From positions 434,001-498,000 of the forward strand of contig NZ_AP025144.1 of the NCBI RefSeq assembly GCF_019977755.1: a stretch of DNA of 64,000 bases. The letters are read 5' to 3'. Under the pieces are notes generated by a model that searched no databases, had not been told where the DNA came from, and saw only the letters and a program-made list of their open reading frames with translations. The first letter of the stretch is position 1. The number at the start of each line of letters is the position of its first letter. Shown here in pieces: positions 18,142-27,696 of the stretch. The stretch comes from Vibrio penaeicida (lineage in GTDB: Bacteria > Pseudomonadota > Gammaproteobacteria > Enterobacterales > Vibrionaceae). The position numbers and the translations under genes are program-made.

Positions 18142-18939
18142 ATGCAACTTTCGCTCGCTGGTCTTTGGCAGCTTTCACCGCTCACAGACCTCTCTATCCC
18201 GCAGGACGATATCACCTTCCCAGCACCGCTTAGCGATGTGTTGCCTGAGTCTATTTCTGAATCTGACATCCGAAATCAAGAATGGCATTTAATGCATGAT
18301 ATTGAAGTCGATGATGCGATGTTGGCTTTTCCAGCGGTGGATTTGGTGATGGCTGGTGTTGATTACTATGCCGAGGTGCGGATTAATGGTGTCGCGGTAT
18401 TTGATTGCGATGGCACTCAGAATCGTTATAAGAAGGACATTCGCCCCTATTTACAGCCAGGTAGAAATCGCTTTGAAATTTTGTTCTTGGAACAAGATGA
18501 AGACTGGCTACTGGACGAAACACCAGAGATTTGCCAGTTGAACCCAGAGCCTGTGTTAGAAACAGATAAGCGAGTTGGAATATGGCAGGCTCCATACCTG
18601 CAATTTATTCGTAATTTGAGGCTTGATCATATTACCACTGAGCAGATCTGGCACCATGGTGGTGGTTGTGAGTTTAAAGTGGATCTCTATTATCAGACCT
18701 TCGCTGCGGGATTGGTGTCGGCATCGGTGAAATTTGATGGCATGACCTATCATATTCCTATTGATGTCAGAGCTGATCACGCCACAGCGTTGTTCCAAGT
18801 CGAAGCACCACGCTACGCTAACCCGATCTTCCCAGACGATCGCGATCTCTACCAATTGGATGTGATGCTAGACGGGCAAAGCCAAAATATGCGGATAGGG
18901 CTCAGTAAAGATCTCTGCGTGATGCATTTTCCTGTTTAG
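18142..18939 (+). CDS. Protein with glycosyl-hydrolase-2-type galactose-binding domain
   Basis: A 265-residue protein resembling the N-terminal sugar-binding domain of beta-mannosidases (GH2 family): start LSLAGLWQLSPL, then DDAMLAFPAVDLVMAGVDYYAEVRINGVAVF, RYKKDIRPYLQPGRNRFEILF and VGIWQAPYLQF. The catalytic barrel is absent, so it is a stand-alone binding domain and not a glycosidase. No signal peptide is evident. Role unknown; carbohydrate binding is inferred from fold-type motifs. Confidence 0.78.
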   Translation: MQLSLAGLWQLSPLTDLSIPQDDITFPAPLSDVLPESISESDIRNQEWHLMHDIEVDDAMLAFPAVDLVMAGVDYYAEVRINGVAVFDCDGTQNRYKKDIRPYLQPGRNRFEILFLEQDEDWLLDETPEICQLNPEPVLETDKRVGIWQAPYLQFIRNLRLDHITTEQIWHHGGGCEFKVDLYYQTFAAGLVSASVKFDGMTYHIPIDVRADHATALFQVEAPRYANPIFPDDRDLYQLDVMLDGQSQNMRIGLSKDLCVMHFPV

Positions 18940-19049
18940 TGAAGTGCAACGAATTGGTATTACTACTAAATGTGGCAGCTATCGGTTCCCTCCATATTAT
19001 GATTTTATGTTAGCAGCTCAACTTGGCTGTTTTACATAAAGGATCTAAT

Positions 19050-19574
19050 GTGTTTTTTCATGCAAGTGACATCAGCGATACGCTTAAAAATCAGATAATA
19101 GAAGGCAGAAATAAGAGCTTTCCGAATCATTCGTCAAATAACTACTTTTACAAACAAGTGCCTTATGGGGTTATTGTGATATTTGATGGGGATAAATTGG
19201 TCTCTCAATGTTCGATAATTTATCGGTACATAAATATTGATGAATCGTTCTTACCCATTCTTGGGGTGTCGGATGCATGGGTCGATGAAAAGTACAGGAA
19301 GAAAGGGTTCTTAAAATCCATGCTTGATGAGGTTCAGACCATGAGCTGGGATATGGGAATAGAATGCAATGTCCTTGTGGCCGACGTTCCGAGCATCTAC
19401 TCCAAATATGGGTTTGTTGAATACAATCCGGTGGCACAATGGCTTAGAGTTCATGAAGGTAAGAACTATGGAGTGTCTGTAGAAAAAATCAAAGGCATTA
19501 TGATCAGGAGTCTAGGAACGAGCAAGCCCCCTCAAAAAATGACAAGTATAGACTTCTTAGGGGAGTTGTTTTAA
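19050..19574 (+). CDS. GNAT-family N-acetyltransferase
   Basis: Predicted acetyl-CoA-dependent acyltransferase of about 174 residues. The GNAT core is VSDAWVDEKYRKKGFLKSMLDEVQ (motif A, acetyl-CoA pyrophosphate loop) followed by YSKYGFVEYN. A GTG start at 19050 is preferred because AAAGGA lies 7 bases upstream; a TTG at 19023 would add nine residues. Substrate unknown. Confidence 0.75.
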   Translation: MFFHASDISDTLKNQIIEGRNKSFPNHSSNNYFYKQVPYGVIVIFDGDKLVSQCSIIYRYINIDESFLPILGVSDAWVDEKYRKKGFLKSMLDEVQTMSWDMGIECNVLVADVPSIYSKYGFVEYNPVAQWLRVHEGKNYGVSVEKIKGIMIRSLGTSKPPQKMTSIDFLGELF

Positions 19575-19587
19575 TTAAACCAATGAC

Positions 19588-20502
19588 CTAAAGCGCCTTC
19601 GCCATTACCACTTCACAGGCATCATGACCGGTATCCCCCCACGGGGCGTCTAAATGTTTAAATCCGAGATTTTCATAGAGTTTGATGGCGGTTTTTAAAC
19701 ATTGGGTGGTTTCAAGGTAGCATTGCTTGAAACCTTGATGTTGGGCGTGCTCCATGGCCATTTTTGCGATGGTTTTGGCTAACCCCTTACCTCTGGCTTC
19801 CGGTAAAAAGTACATTTTCTGTAATTCGCACACGTCATCTCGACCACGTAAAGGGGCGTAACCACCTCCTCCGACTATTTTTCCATTGTTCTCGATAACC
19901 CAGTATTGGGAGCGGGGCTGCGAGTACACGTCGTATAAAAATTCTAGAGTCGGGTCCGCCACGCTATAGCCTTTATCTGAAGAAAGCCCATGCTCTTCTG
20001 AGACCGTTCGGATCACCGCAGCTAATGCGGCGTTGTCGCTTTTTCGTATTGGGCGTAGCGTTAATTCATAGCTCATTTTGGAGGATGTCAGTGAGCGAAT
20101 GTAGTGATCCAGAGCGCTCTGTAAACTTGCTTGCTCTTCAAAAGACATTTGGTTTAGTGCGGCTTCGTAGCGCACGTCTTGTTGGTGGTTTAACTGTTGA
20201 AGAAGATCGTACCCCTTTGCCGTTAATGTATAGAGAACACTGCGTTTGTCCTGTTGATTCGTTGTGACTTCAATGCACAGCTTGCTGGCGAGGCTTTTAA
20301 GTGCTCGGCTGGCGTTGGATTTGTCGATGTTCAGCCTTTGAGCAACCTGATTTACGGTGAGTACCTGCTGCTCTAATTCAATTAAGCAGTGCGCTTGAAT
20401 CGGAGATAAATCGATGTTCCCACATTGTTTATCGAGTAAACCAAGTTCACGAACAAGGTTGCGAGAAAGGGTACGTAGCGTTGAGGTATCCATATTAACC
20501 AC
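19588..20502 (-). CDS. MarR-type regulator fused to GNAT acetyltransferase
   Basis: A 304-residue two-domain protein. Residues about 1-145 are a MarR winged helix ([49 protein letters not shown]). Residues about 150-304 are a GNAT domain ([60 protein letters not shown]). Such MarR-GNAT fusions are known as stand-alone regulators. Its own upstream region holds AACTATATTTAGT (about 20506-20541), an imperfect palindrome and probable operator. Confidence 0.9.
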   Translation of the reverse strand: MVNMDTSTLRTLSRNLVRELGLLDKQCGNIDLSPIQAHCLIELEQQVLTVNQVAQRLNIDKSNASRALKSLASKLCIEVTTNQQDKRSVLYTLTAKGYDLLQQLNHQQDVRYEAALNQMSFEEQASLQSALDHYIRSLTSSKMSYELTLRPIRKSDNAALAAVIRTVSEEHGLSSDKGYSVADPTLEFLYDVYSQPRSQYWVIENNGKIVGGGGYAPLRGRDDVCELQKMYFLPEARGKGLAKTIAKMAMEHAQHQGFKQCYLETTQCLKTAIKLYENLGFKHLDAPWGDTGHDACEVVMAKAL

Positions 20503-20503
20503 T

Positions 20504-20545
20504 AAATATAGTTGCGACTAACAACTATATTTAGTGTGATGTGGC
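20504..20545 (-). promoter_or_regulatory. Candidate MarR operator
   Basis: Inverted repeats ACTAAATATAGTTG (20501-20514) and CAACTATATTTAGT (20523-20536) surround the predicted promoter of the MarR-GNAT gene. They are exact inverse copies of 14 bases, separated by 8 bases (CGACTAA and neighbours). Autoregulation is a natural inference. Confidence 0.6.
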
Positions 20546-20568
20546 AACTAAATCAAGAGGCAAGGATG

Positions 20569-20961
20569 TTAAATGTGGTTGTGTTGGCAAATTGGAGCCA
20601 AACGGCTTCGCTTTAGCCAAATTCTTTCATGGAAATAGTAGGCAACCGTATTAATACTGGGTTCCAACAATGCCATGACGCCACCAATGAATGCATCCCC
20701 TGTTATTAAGTAGGTGACGGTAAATGCGACACCAAAATGCACACTGGCAAAGCTGGCTGTTTTTAATTGAGTTTGGGATTGGTAGCGTCTTAGCCACGGT
20801 ATTTGCCCCCAAGCTTTTTCATGGAAATAGAAAGCAACGGTATTAACTGAGGGCTCTATCATCGCAATTAAACTGCCAGGTAAAATATCCCCTGTTAGTA
20901 GGTACGCGACAGAAAATGCGATTGAAAAATGGAGTACGGCGAAAGTGAGTGTTTTCTTCAT
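20569..20961 (-). CDS. DUF2061 tandem-domain membrane protein
   Basis: A 130-residue protein of two copies of the DUF2061 unit: KTLTFAVLHFSIAFSVAYLLTGDILPGSLIA...EPSVNTVAFYFHEKAW and KTASFASVHFGVAFTVTYLITGDAFIGGVMA...EPSINTVAYYFHERIW. Each unit has two membrane segments and the conserved N-T-V-A-Y/F-Y/F-F-H-E motif, so four helices in total. Function is unknown; single-domain relatives are common in marine bacteria. Confidence 0.85.
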   Translation of the reverse strand: MKKTLTFAVLHFSIAFSVAYLLTGDILPGSLIAMIEPSVNTVAFYFHEKAWGQIPWLRRYQSQTQLKTASFASVHFGVAFTVTYLITGDAFIGGVMALLEPSINTVAYYFHERIWLKRSRLAPICQHNHI

Positions 20962-21306
20962 TATTCTGTCCTCGTAAGTGAATAGACCCTAGTATCTCTA
21001 CTTTTATTGGTTCGGTAAAAACGATTGTTTCTATCGTTTTAATTGCTAATACCTAACATTGTTGGAGTGCGCATTGCTTGATTCGCAATATTGAAAATAA
21101 AGTTGAAGCGAATGAATTGGTTAGTGGCTGATATTTGATCAGGCTGGTATTTTAGATAGCGGTTATTTTTAACCGCCATTAGCTAATAATGGTAATCACT
21201 CTCTCGCTCCGAGTCCGAAGACAGCGATCTAAATAAAACAATGATCTAAACAAAGCTGCGATCTCGGTAAAAAAGGTATGGGGCGAACACGTCAGAATGG
21301 AAAAAT
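20962..21306. other. Intergenic region, divergent
   Basis: About 345 bases with no gene found. It carries the start regions of the DUF2061 gene (minus) and of the YjgN gene (plus). I see no strong operator. Confidence 0.4.
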
Positions 21307-22542
21307 ATGGAACAGAACAACAGGCTTGAACAGAACAACTCTATCGAAGAGAAGAACAACAAGTACCCGTTCAAATTTGAAGGGGAAGGCGCCGAGTTTT
21401 TTGGGATTTGGATCGTTAATGTTCTCTTATCCGTGATTACGCTGGGTATTTATTCGGCGTGGGCGAAGGTGAGAACCAATCAATATTTTTACGGCAACAC
21501 TCGGCTCGATGGTGATGGTTTTGAATATCACGCTAAGCCGATTCAAATTTTAAAGGGTCGTATTATAGCGGTGGTTGTTTTTATCATTTGGAGCGTATCA
21601 AATCAGTTTGCACCCGAAGTGAGTGGGGTTCTGATGTTGGCGTTTCTCGCCATTCTACCTTGGCTGGCTTGGAGTAATGCGCGTTTTGATTCCGCAATGA
21701 CCAGTTACCGCAATGTGCACTTCTCTTTTACTGGGACATTAAAGGAAGCTTACATGGCTATTCTAGGAAGAGGGATGGCAATCATTGCGTTGTTTCTTTC
21801 TGCTATGGCGGCAATTAGCTTCGAGATCGTTCCGGTTGGTGTACTTTTACTGCTGACGATACCTTTTGTGTTCGTCTGGGTTTTGGTGGGAATTTCGAAC
21901 TATTTTGCTAACGGATACCGTTATGGTAAGCGCAAGTTTTCTGCTCAATATACCGTCAAGGCTTACTTAGCGATTTATCTTAAAACCATGCTGTTTGCGT
22001 TTGGCTTGTCGATTGCGTTTGGTGTTGTTGCGTCTTTGTTCGCAGGGGCTTCTTTGCTTTCAATGGTATCTTCAGACTTTACACTTTCTGATGGCGGGTT
22101 CCCTAATTTTGCTTTCTTCGGTTTGATTATCGCTATTTACATTGGGCTTTTCTTTGTTGGGGTTATCGCTAATGCCTTTAAAACGGCTCAAATGCGTAAT
22201 TACACCTTTGCACAATTAAACATTGATGCAAGCGACCAAGCTAAGAGTGAGCACCTTCAAGGTGATGAAGACAAACCAGAAAATACGGGCTTTGCGTTTG
22301 AATCAACGTTGGCAACGTGGAGCTTTGTCTGGCTGATAATGACGAACTTTTTGCTGCAACTGGTGACTTTCGGTATCGCAAGACCGTGGGTCATGGTTAG
22401 AACCAGCCATTTCCTTGCTAACCATACCTATGTGATTGGCGATCTGCCAAACCTAGTGGTAGAAGGGGAAGATCAGGACATGAAATCGGCGGTTTCCGAT
22501 GAATTGTCTAATGTCTTTGATGTCGACATCGGGATTGGCTAA
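21307..22542 (+). CDS. YjgN-family (DUF898) membrane protein
   Basis: A 411-residue polytopic protein with the DUF898 signature FKFEGEGAEFFGIWIVNVLLSVITLGIYSAWAKVRTNQYFYGNT near residues 20-65 and a second copy near 325-370 (FAFESTLATWSFVWLI...LLQLVTFGIARPWVMVR). About eight membrane segments. Its last base overlaps the next gene's ATG by one base, so it is coupled with an M48 protease, a frequent YjgN neighbour. Function unknown. Confidence 0.9.
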   Translation: MEQNNRLEQNNSIEEKNNKYPFKFEGEGAEFFGIWIVNVLLSVITLGIYSAWAKVRTNQYFYGNTRLDGDGFEYHAKPIQILKGRIIAVVVFIIWSVSNQFAPEVSGVLMLAFLAILPWLAWSNARFDSAMTSYRNVHFSFTGTLKEAYMAILGRGMAIIALFLSAMAAISFEIVPVGVLLLLTIPFVFVWVLVGISNYFANGYRYGKRKFSAQYTVKAYLAIYLKTMLFAFGLSIAFGVVASLFAGASLLSMVSSDFTLSDGGFPNFAFFGLIIAIYIGLFFVGVIANAFKTAQMRNYTFAQLNIDASDQAKSEHLQGDEDKPENTGFAFESTLATWSFVWLIMTNFLLQLVTFGIARPWVMVRTSHFLANHTYVIGDLPNLVVEGEDQDMKSAVSDELSNVFDVDIGIG

Positions 22543-23534
22543 TGCGAGTCAAAGGGATCGCCCACCCCCCCAAAAGCTCTGTACGCATAGAGGCGGAGCT
22601 GGATTTGTCGCAGCGTGACTTTATGTATCTACATGTGGATGGGCAGATTTTCAGTGCGTCCATCCATGATATCGACATCACAGCTTCACCTGGCAAATTG
22701 CCACCGAAAATCCGGTTACCTTCTGGGTGGTTGTTTGTGCCCAGCAGTGCTGAGAAGATCAATGAATTTCTAGTACAGCATGGAAAAAAGAGCAGCCTAA
22801 GTCACCTGGAAAAAAACGCAAAAGCGATCATAGTAAGCACATTGCTGATCGTTGGATTAACCATAGGTTCTTTTACCCATGGTATTCCTTGGTTTAGCAA
22901 GCAGGTGGTGAATTGGTTGCCTCATGAAGCACATGAAGTGTTGGCTGATTATGTCTTAACTTCCATTGATGAAGAGTGGCTTTCACCTTCTGAATTACCT
23001 ATTGAGCAGCAAGATGCCATTAGAGCGCGATTCTATCAGCATTTAGGTAAACTCCCGCCCGCTCCATTTGCCCCTCAGCTGGAGTTTCGCTCGTCTGATG
23101 GTTCACCTAATGCCTTTGCATTAAGTGGAGGCGTGATCATCATGCTTGACGAGATGGTCGAGCTTGCTCAGACAGAAGAAGAACTCGACGCAATATTGCT
23201 GCATGAACTGGGGCATATTTATCATCAGCATGTCATGCATAGGCTCGTCTCATCCAGTTTGGTTTCTGCAACGGTAGCCGTGATGACAGGTGAAAGCTCG
23301 GGGCTCATTGATACTATGGTTGGAGCCGGTGTTTTTGTTTTGCAAAGTGGGCATTCCCGAGAAGCAGAAAAAGAAGCGGACGAATTTGCTAAAAAGTCGC
23401 TAAAGAAGATATACGGGACGAGTGAGCCGCTGGCTGTGATTTTTGAGCGCTTACAAGAGGAATCGAGTGATATTCCGGAGTGGCTAAGTTCACACCCTGA
23501 AATGGAAAAACGCATTCAAGAGGCGAGAGAATAG
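22542..23534 (+). CDS. M48-family membrane metallopeptidase
   Basis: A 330-residue zinc protease. The catalytic HELGH is in DAILLHELGHIYHQH (about residues 223-237) and the third zinc ligand is in REAEKEADEFAKK (about 275-287). One hydrophobic segment near 90-112 probably anchors it with the catalytic domain in the periplasm. The N-terminal about 85 residues have no recognised domain. It overlaps the YjgN-like gene, which suggests joint function in the envelope. Confidence 0.9.
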   Translation: MRVKGIAHPPKSSVRIEAELDLSQRDFMYLHVDGQIFSASIHDIDITASPGKLPPKIRLPSGWLFVPSSAEKINEFLVQHGKKSSLSHLEKNAKAIIVSTLLIVGLTIGSFTHGIPWFSKQVVNWLPHEAHEVLADYVLTSIDEEWLSPSELPIEQQDAIRARFYQHLGKLPPAPFAPQLEFRSSDGSPNAFALSGGVIIMLDEMVELAQTEEELDAILLHELGHIYHQHVMHRLVSSSLVSATVAVMTGESSGLIDTMVGAGVFVLQSGHSREAEKEADEFAKKSLKKIYGTSEPLAVIFERLQEESSDIPEWLSSHPEMEKRIQEARE

Positions 23535-23577
23535 GGTTCTAATTTCTACTCACAGTAGATAGAGGTTGGACATAAAA

Positions 23578-23603
23578 AAACGAGCGTCAGTGCGCTCGTT
23601 TCT
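23578..23603. terminator. Bidirectional terminator between M48 and ridA
   Basis: Stem AAACGAGCG / CGCTCGTTT with loop TCAGTG. An A-run precedes it, which is a U-run on the minus strand, so it best serves the ridA transcript and probably also ends the plus-strand M48 transcript. Confidence 0.8.
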
Positions 23604-23611
23604 GTATTCAT

Positions 23612-23700
23612 TTCAAAGACGTATTTTATCAAAACCGAGTCTTGTCAAAAGCTTGTCTTTTCAAAGCCGTATCTTATTAAAAGCTTGTCTTTTCAAAAAC
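23612..23700. repeat. Degenerate ~32-bp tandem repeat
   Basis: AAAAGCTTGTCTTTTCAAA occurs twice (23647-23665 and 23679-23697), 32 bases apart, with a diverged third copy upstream (TCAAAGACGTATTTTATCAAAA, about 23612). It lies between the ridA stop and its terminator. Function unknown. Confidence 0.7.
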
Positions 23701-23705
23701 TAAGA

Positions 23706-24095
23706 CTATTTACGTACCGCAATCGCTTCAATTTCGATTTTTACATCTTTTGGCAGGCGAGCAACTTCTACGCATGAACGCGCTGGGTAATTCGCTACAT
23801 CGTGCTCATCGAAAAACTTACCATACACTTCGTTTACTGTTCCGAAGTCGTTCAGATCTTTTACAAAAACTGTAAGTTTTACGATATCTGCAACCGTCAA
23901 ACCTGAAGATTCAACGACTGCTTTTACATTCTCAAGAGATTGGCGCGCTTGTGCTGCGATGTCTTCTGGTACTTCACCAGTTGCTGGAACCACTGGGATT
24001 TGACCAGAAGTCAGTACCATGTTGCCAAGGTCAACACCTTGTACATATGGGCCAATAGCAGCAGGGGCAGATTCAGTGTGCAAAACTTTCGTCAT
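23706..24095 (-). CDS. ridA: RidA-type reactive enamine/imine deaminase
   Basis: Hydrolyses reactive 2-aminoacrylate-type enamines made by PLP enzymes such as threonine/serine dehydratases. A 129-residue protein from ATG 24095 (MTKVLHTESAPAAIGPYVQG). Family motifs: GNMVLTSGQIPV, VVESSGLTVADIVKLTVFVKDL and YPARSCVEVARLPKDVKIEIEAIA with the catalytic Arg. A GGAA sits upstream. It lies 75 bases after a PLP-dependent deaminase in the same direction, which would produce enamine products. Confidence 0.95.
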   Translation of the reverse strand: MTKVLHTESAPAAIGPYVQGVDLGNMVLTSGQIPVVPATGEVPEDIAAQARQSLENVKAVVESSGLTVADIVKLTVFVKDLNDFGTVNEVYGKFFDEHDVANYPARSCVEVARLPKDVKIEIEAIAVRK

Positions 24096-24170
24096 TATTT
24101 TTGTTTCCACGTTGTTCAAAAGGGGTTTCAGTGTGCCTTTTGAGTCACTATTCGTAAAGAGGTGAGCGTT

Positions 24171-25424
24171 TTAAAAATGCGTTTCTACTAAATGCGTCAC
24201 TTGGTAGTCGTTATCACACACACAAATATAGCGCCACTTATCAAAGGTTAAACAAGGGTGAGATGTTGAAAATACAACAATGTCACCAACAGTCAGCTCA
24301 CTGTTCTCAGGAATCGCTAAGAACGTATGCTGATCCATAATATCGGTCGCGGTTAGCCCTTCGATACTTATCGCATCGCCATTGCGATAGACGCGTTCAG
24401 GTATGGGTAAACCGGCATCGAACGCCACATCTCGTTTTCCCATACCGATAATGGCTTTTCCCGGCTCAGGGATGGACAAAACATACGCCCAAAGCTCTAA
24501 GGAAGACGTGAGGTCTCCACCCATATGACAAGCCACACTATTGTCGCGCTGGCTGCGTTCCATGACGGTTTGCTGCGCATCTTGGTAAATACCTTTATCG
24601 TGAATGAGGTAACAGCCAGGTCGAATGATGGTGGTGAGGCGTGATTGGTTAGTAAAGCATTCAGCCACCACGTCATACCAAGCTGAACCTGCTCCTGTCA
24701 GAATGGGGCACTGGCGCTTTATCAAGCCTTGCTGTTTGAAAGACAGAGTGAGTTCAACAGCGCTGCCAATAAAATATCGGATCCGACGTTCTGAATCTTC
24801 ACATTTGGGGATCGCCCCCTCATAGAATTCGATGCCATGAAGATCGACGCCAGGCAAATTTCGGATCATCATCGCCATGTTTTGCATCGCCTCTGGGTGC
24901 CTGACACCACAGCGTCCGCCGGCCATACCGTATTCTATCAATAGGTTGATCACTTGTTGGCGTTCTTGGAAAAATCGACTCAGTTGCTCTACGTTTTCTT
25001 GCGAATCGACGCAGCAAAAAAACTCGACGTCATTTTGAGACAGCAATTGAGAGGCTCTAGCCATATTGGCTTTACCCACCAATTGGTTCGCAAGCAATAT
25101 ACGTTTAGCGCCCGCTTCATAGGCAACCCAAGCCTGCTGAATATTGGCGACTGTTATTCCCCAAGCCCCTGCTTCCAATTGCTGTTGGAACAAATCTGGC
25201 GTCATGGTGGTTTTGCCGTGAGGCGCTAACTTAACACCATGCTGGTCGGCGAAGTTTTGCATCCATTGGAGGTTACTTTGTATCGCTGATTGTTTGATAA
25301 CTGCGGCTGGCAGCATGATCTCTTCATTGATCAAACTGTATTGACCTTTACTATTGTTTTCAGCCCAAACGCCTTTGGAACCCACGGCTTCAAATTTGTT
25401 TTGGTAATGAGTAACGCTCTTCAT
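24171..25424 (-). CDS. Fold-type III PLP enzyme, D-serine dehydratase-like amino acid deaminase
   Basis: A 417-residue enzyme of the alanine-racemase-fold D-serine dehydratase/D-threonine aldolase family. The PLP lysine is in the motif LAPHGKTTMTPDLF (about residues 66-79), with LIEYGMAGGRCGVR, GIEFYEGAIP and RPGCYLIHDKG further on. The metal/C-terminal beta domain has STSHPCLTFDKWR with a candidate Cys/His pair. It is divergent from a D-aminoacylase gene and is followed by ridA, which supports a D-amino-acid deaminase role. The exact substrate is not determined. Confidence 0.85.
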   Translation of the reverse strand: MKSVTHYQNKFEAVGSKGVWAENNSKGQYSLINEEIMLPAAVIKQSAIQSNLQWMQNFADQHGVKLAPHGKTTMTPDLFQQQLEAGAWGITVANIQQAWVAYEAGAKRILLANQLVGKANMARASQLLSQNDVEFFCCVDSQENVEQLSRFFQERQQVINLLIEYGMAGGRCGVRHPEAMQNMAMMIRNLPGVDLHGIEFYEGAIPKCEDSERRIRYFIGSAVELTLSFKQQGLIKRQCPILTGAGSAWYDVVAECFTNQSRLTTIIRPGCYLIHDKGIYQDAQQTVMERSQRDNSVACHMGGDLTSSLELWAYVLSIPEPGKAIIGMGKRDVAFDAGLPIPERVYRNGDAISIEGLTATDIMDQHTFLAIPENSELTVGDIVVFSTSHPCLTFDKWRYICVCDNDYQVTHLVETHF

Positions 25425-25509
25425 GGATTTACTTTCCTACCTGTTGTTTTTCTAACAAGGTCAAAACTTCAATCAGTACTTTGCCTTATCTCGATTCTAG
25501 CTTTAATGA

Positions 25510-25526
25510 GTGATAGAAACTATCAC
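25510..25526. promoter_or_regulatory. Perfect palindrome between D-amino-acid genes
   Basis: GTGATAGAAACTATCAC is a perfect 17-base inverted repeat with a 3-base centre, in the roughly 350-base gap between the divergent deaminase and D-aminoacylase genes. It is 86 bases from the deaminase ATG. It is likely an operator for a regulator of the pathway; no regulator gene lies in the immediate neighbourhood. Confidence 0.55.
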
Positions 25527-25775
25527 ACACCGTTTTTTAAACTGTGCGTCCTCTCACTGTTTGACCATTTAATTCCGCCTAGTATCCACTTTACATTAAG
25601 ACCGTAAGAGTGTGGGTTTCTTTCCTATTCTAAGTTTAATTCGTTGTTTTATTAGGCTTATTATGTTTCATCTTTAATGATGGGATTGTTGTTGTAATAG
25701 TGTGCCTTATGCTCGTGACTCTTATGTTAGAAAAAAACATAGGCTAGGTGGTAATACCCAAATTGAGGAAGGGAA

Positions 25776-27224
25776 ATGCAATACGATGTTGTGTTCCGAA
25801 ACGTGCTTGTTGTCGATGGCACGGGTGAGAGCACGTACAGTGCAGATGTAGCCATAAAAGAAGGGCGTATTTTGGAGGTGGGTGATCTTGCCAATGCTGA
25901 TGCGATCACCTTGATCGATGGCAATGGCTTGGCGCTTTCTCCCGGTTTTATTGATGTGCACACGCACGATGATACGAATGTGATTCGCTACCCAGATTGC
26001 TTGGCCAAGATAAGCCAAGGCGTGACAACCGTGGTTGTCGGTAACTGTGGAATTAGCGCTTCTCCTGCGATTCTAGCAAGCGATCCCCCTGACCCAATGA
26101 ACCTGCTTGGTAAGCAATCAGATTTTCAATATCCAACTTTCCAATCTTATGCTCAAGCAGTTGAAACCGCGAAGCCTGCCGTAAATGTAGCAGCTCTGGT
26201 TGGGCACACCACGCTTCGTAACAATGTGATGGATGAGTTGCACCGCGCAGCATCGACTCAAGAAATAGCGGCAATGAAAGAAGCATTGAATCAAGCAATG
26301 CAAGAAGGGGCGCTAGGGTTAAGTTCTGGTTTGGCTTATGCCAGCGCCAAACAAGCTCCCACAGAAGAGGTCATGGCTTTAGCGGAAGAGCTTGCTGAGT
26401 TTGGCGGTATTTATACCACTCACATGAGAACCGAATTCGAACAAATACTAGAAGCAATGGATGAAGCTTTTCGTACAGGAAAACATGCGAAAGTCCCAGT
26501 TGTTATTTCTCATTTAAAATGCGCAGGAGCAGGTAACTGGGGACGCACCGTTGAAGTGTTGGACTTGATGGAGAAAACTGCGAAGCATCAAGATATTGGC
26601 TGTGATTGTTACCCCTATTCTGCGAGCTCTTCCACGTTGGATCTTAAGCAAGTCACCAGTGACTTCGATATCTTCATTACTTGGTCGGATACCCGACCTG
26701 ATCTCGCGGGGCGGATGCTCAAAGACATTGCCAGTGAGATGAATTTATCGTTAATGGATACTGCGAAAGCGCTACAGCCTGCTGGCGCGGTTTATCATTG
26801 CATGGACGAATCGGATGTCGAGCGTGTATTGAAATACAAACTCACCATGGTCGGGTCCGATGGATTGCCGAATGATCCCCATCCTCACCCTAGGCTCTGG
26901 GGGGCGTTTCCCAAAGTATTGGGTCATTACAGCCGCGAGCGAAAGCTATTCACGTTGCCAGTGGCAATACACAAAATGACGGGCATGTCTGCCAAGCGCT
27001 TTGGGTTAGCCAAAAGAGGGGAAATAAAATCGGGTTACTTTGCTGATTTGGTGTTGTTTGACCCTAACGAAATTAGCGACGAAGCGACATTTGAAAACCC
27101 CGTTGCAGCGGCAAAAGGTGTTCACCTCGTTATGGTGAATGGAGAAATCAGTTATCAAAACGGGCGTGTCGCCCAATCGCGACATGGTCGATTCTTGTAT
27201 AGAAACGAATACAGAAACAATTAA
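25776..27224 (+). CDS. N-acyl-D-amino-acid deacylase (D-aminoacylase)
   Basis: Amidohydrolase-family zinc enzyme of 482 residues that releases D-amino acids from N-acyl forms. Metal motif GFIDVHTHDDTNV (HxH, about residues 64-76), VGNCGISASP, ALVGHTTLRNNVM, HLKCAGAGNWG and SDGLPNDPHPHPRLWG are D-aminoacylase hallmarks. RBS GAGGAAGGGAA precedes ATG 25776. It is followed by a RidA-family gene 55 bases downstream and faces the PLP deaminase, giving a D-amino-acid utilisation unit. Confidence 0.92.
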   Translation: MQYDVVFRNVLVVDGTGESTYSADVAIKEGRILEVGDLANADAITLIDGNGLALSPGFIDVHTHDDTNVIRYPDCLAKISQGVTTVVVGNCGISASPAILASDPPDPMNLLGKQSDFQYPTFQSYAQAVETAKPAVNVAALVGHTTLRNNVMDELHRAASTQEIAAMKEALNQAMQEGALGLSSGLAYASAKQAPTEEVMALAEELAEFGGIYTTHMRTEFEQILEAMDEAFRTGKHAKVPVVISHLKCAGAGNWGRTVEVLDLMEKTAKHQDIGCDCYPYSASSSTLDLKQVTSDFDIFITWSDTRPDLAGRMLKDIASEMNLSLMDTAKALQPAGAVYHCMDESDVERVLKYKLTMVGSDGLPNDPHPHPRLWGAFPKVLGHYSRERKLFTLPVAIHKMTGMSAKRFGLAKRGEIKSGYFADLVLFDPNEISDEATFENPVAAAKGVHLVMVNGEISYQNGRVAQSRHGRFLYRNEYRNN

Positions 27225-27279
27225 AGCGAAGGGCAAAGCCCTCACGTACAGAACTGGAATGTAAGAACTGGAGATTATT

Positions 27280-27672
27280 ATGACAATTAAGCGTTACGGC
27301 ATTGAAGGCGGAACGGGAACGGGTGGTCAGCATTTGCCATTTGCAAGGGCAACAGAAGCGGGCGGCTTTTTGTATGTGTCGGGTCAAACGCCGATGACAG
27401 ATGGAGAAGTGGTGGAAGGTGGGATTGTGGATCAATCTCGTTTGGCGATTCAAAACTGTGTCGACATCATGACTGAAGCCGGATATGGGCTTGAAGATGT
27501 GGTTCACGTTAAAGTGGTTTTGACAGATTCTCGCTACTTTCAGTCGTTCAATAAGGTCTTTAAAGAGTTCTTTGGTGAACACCCGCCAGCACGTATCTGC
27601 ATGGTGTGTGATTTGGTGGTGGATGTGAAAGTCGAAGTGGATGTGACTTGTTATCGAGAAGATCGCCGTTAA
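27280..27672 (+). CDS. RidA-family protein of the D-amino-acid unit
   Basis: A 130-residue YjgF/YER057c-type protein: GGFLYVSGQTPMTDGEVVEGG, YGLEDVVHVKVVLTDSRYF and PARICMVCDLVVDVKVEVDVTCYRE, with the conserved Arg in PARICM. It is not identical to RidA at 23706 and is probably a subgroup member dedicated to this pathway. RBS GGAG lies before ATG 27280. Confidence 0.9.
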   Translation: MTIKRYGIEGGTGTGGQHLPFARATEAGGFLYVSGQTPMTDGEVVEGGIVDQSRLAIQNCVDIMTEAGYGLEDVVHVKVVLTDSRYFQSFNKVFKEFFGEHPPARICMVCDLVVDVKVEVDVTCYREDRR

Positions 27673-27696
27673 AACAACGACGCTCGTTGAATTGAA

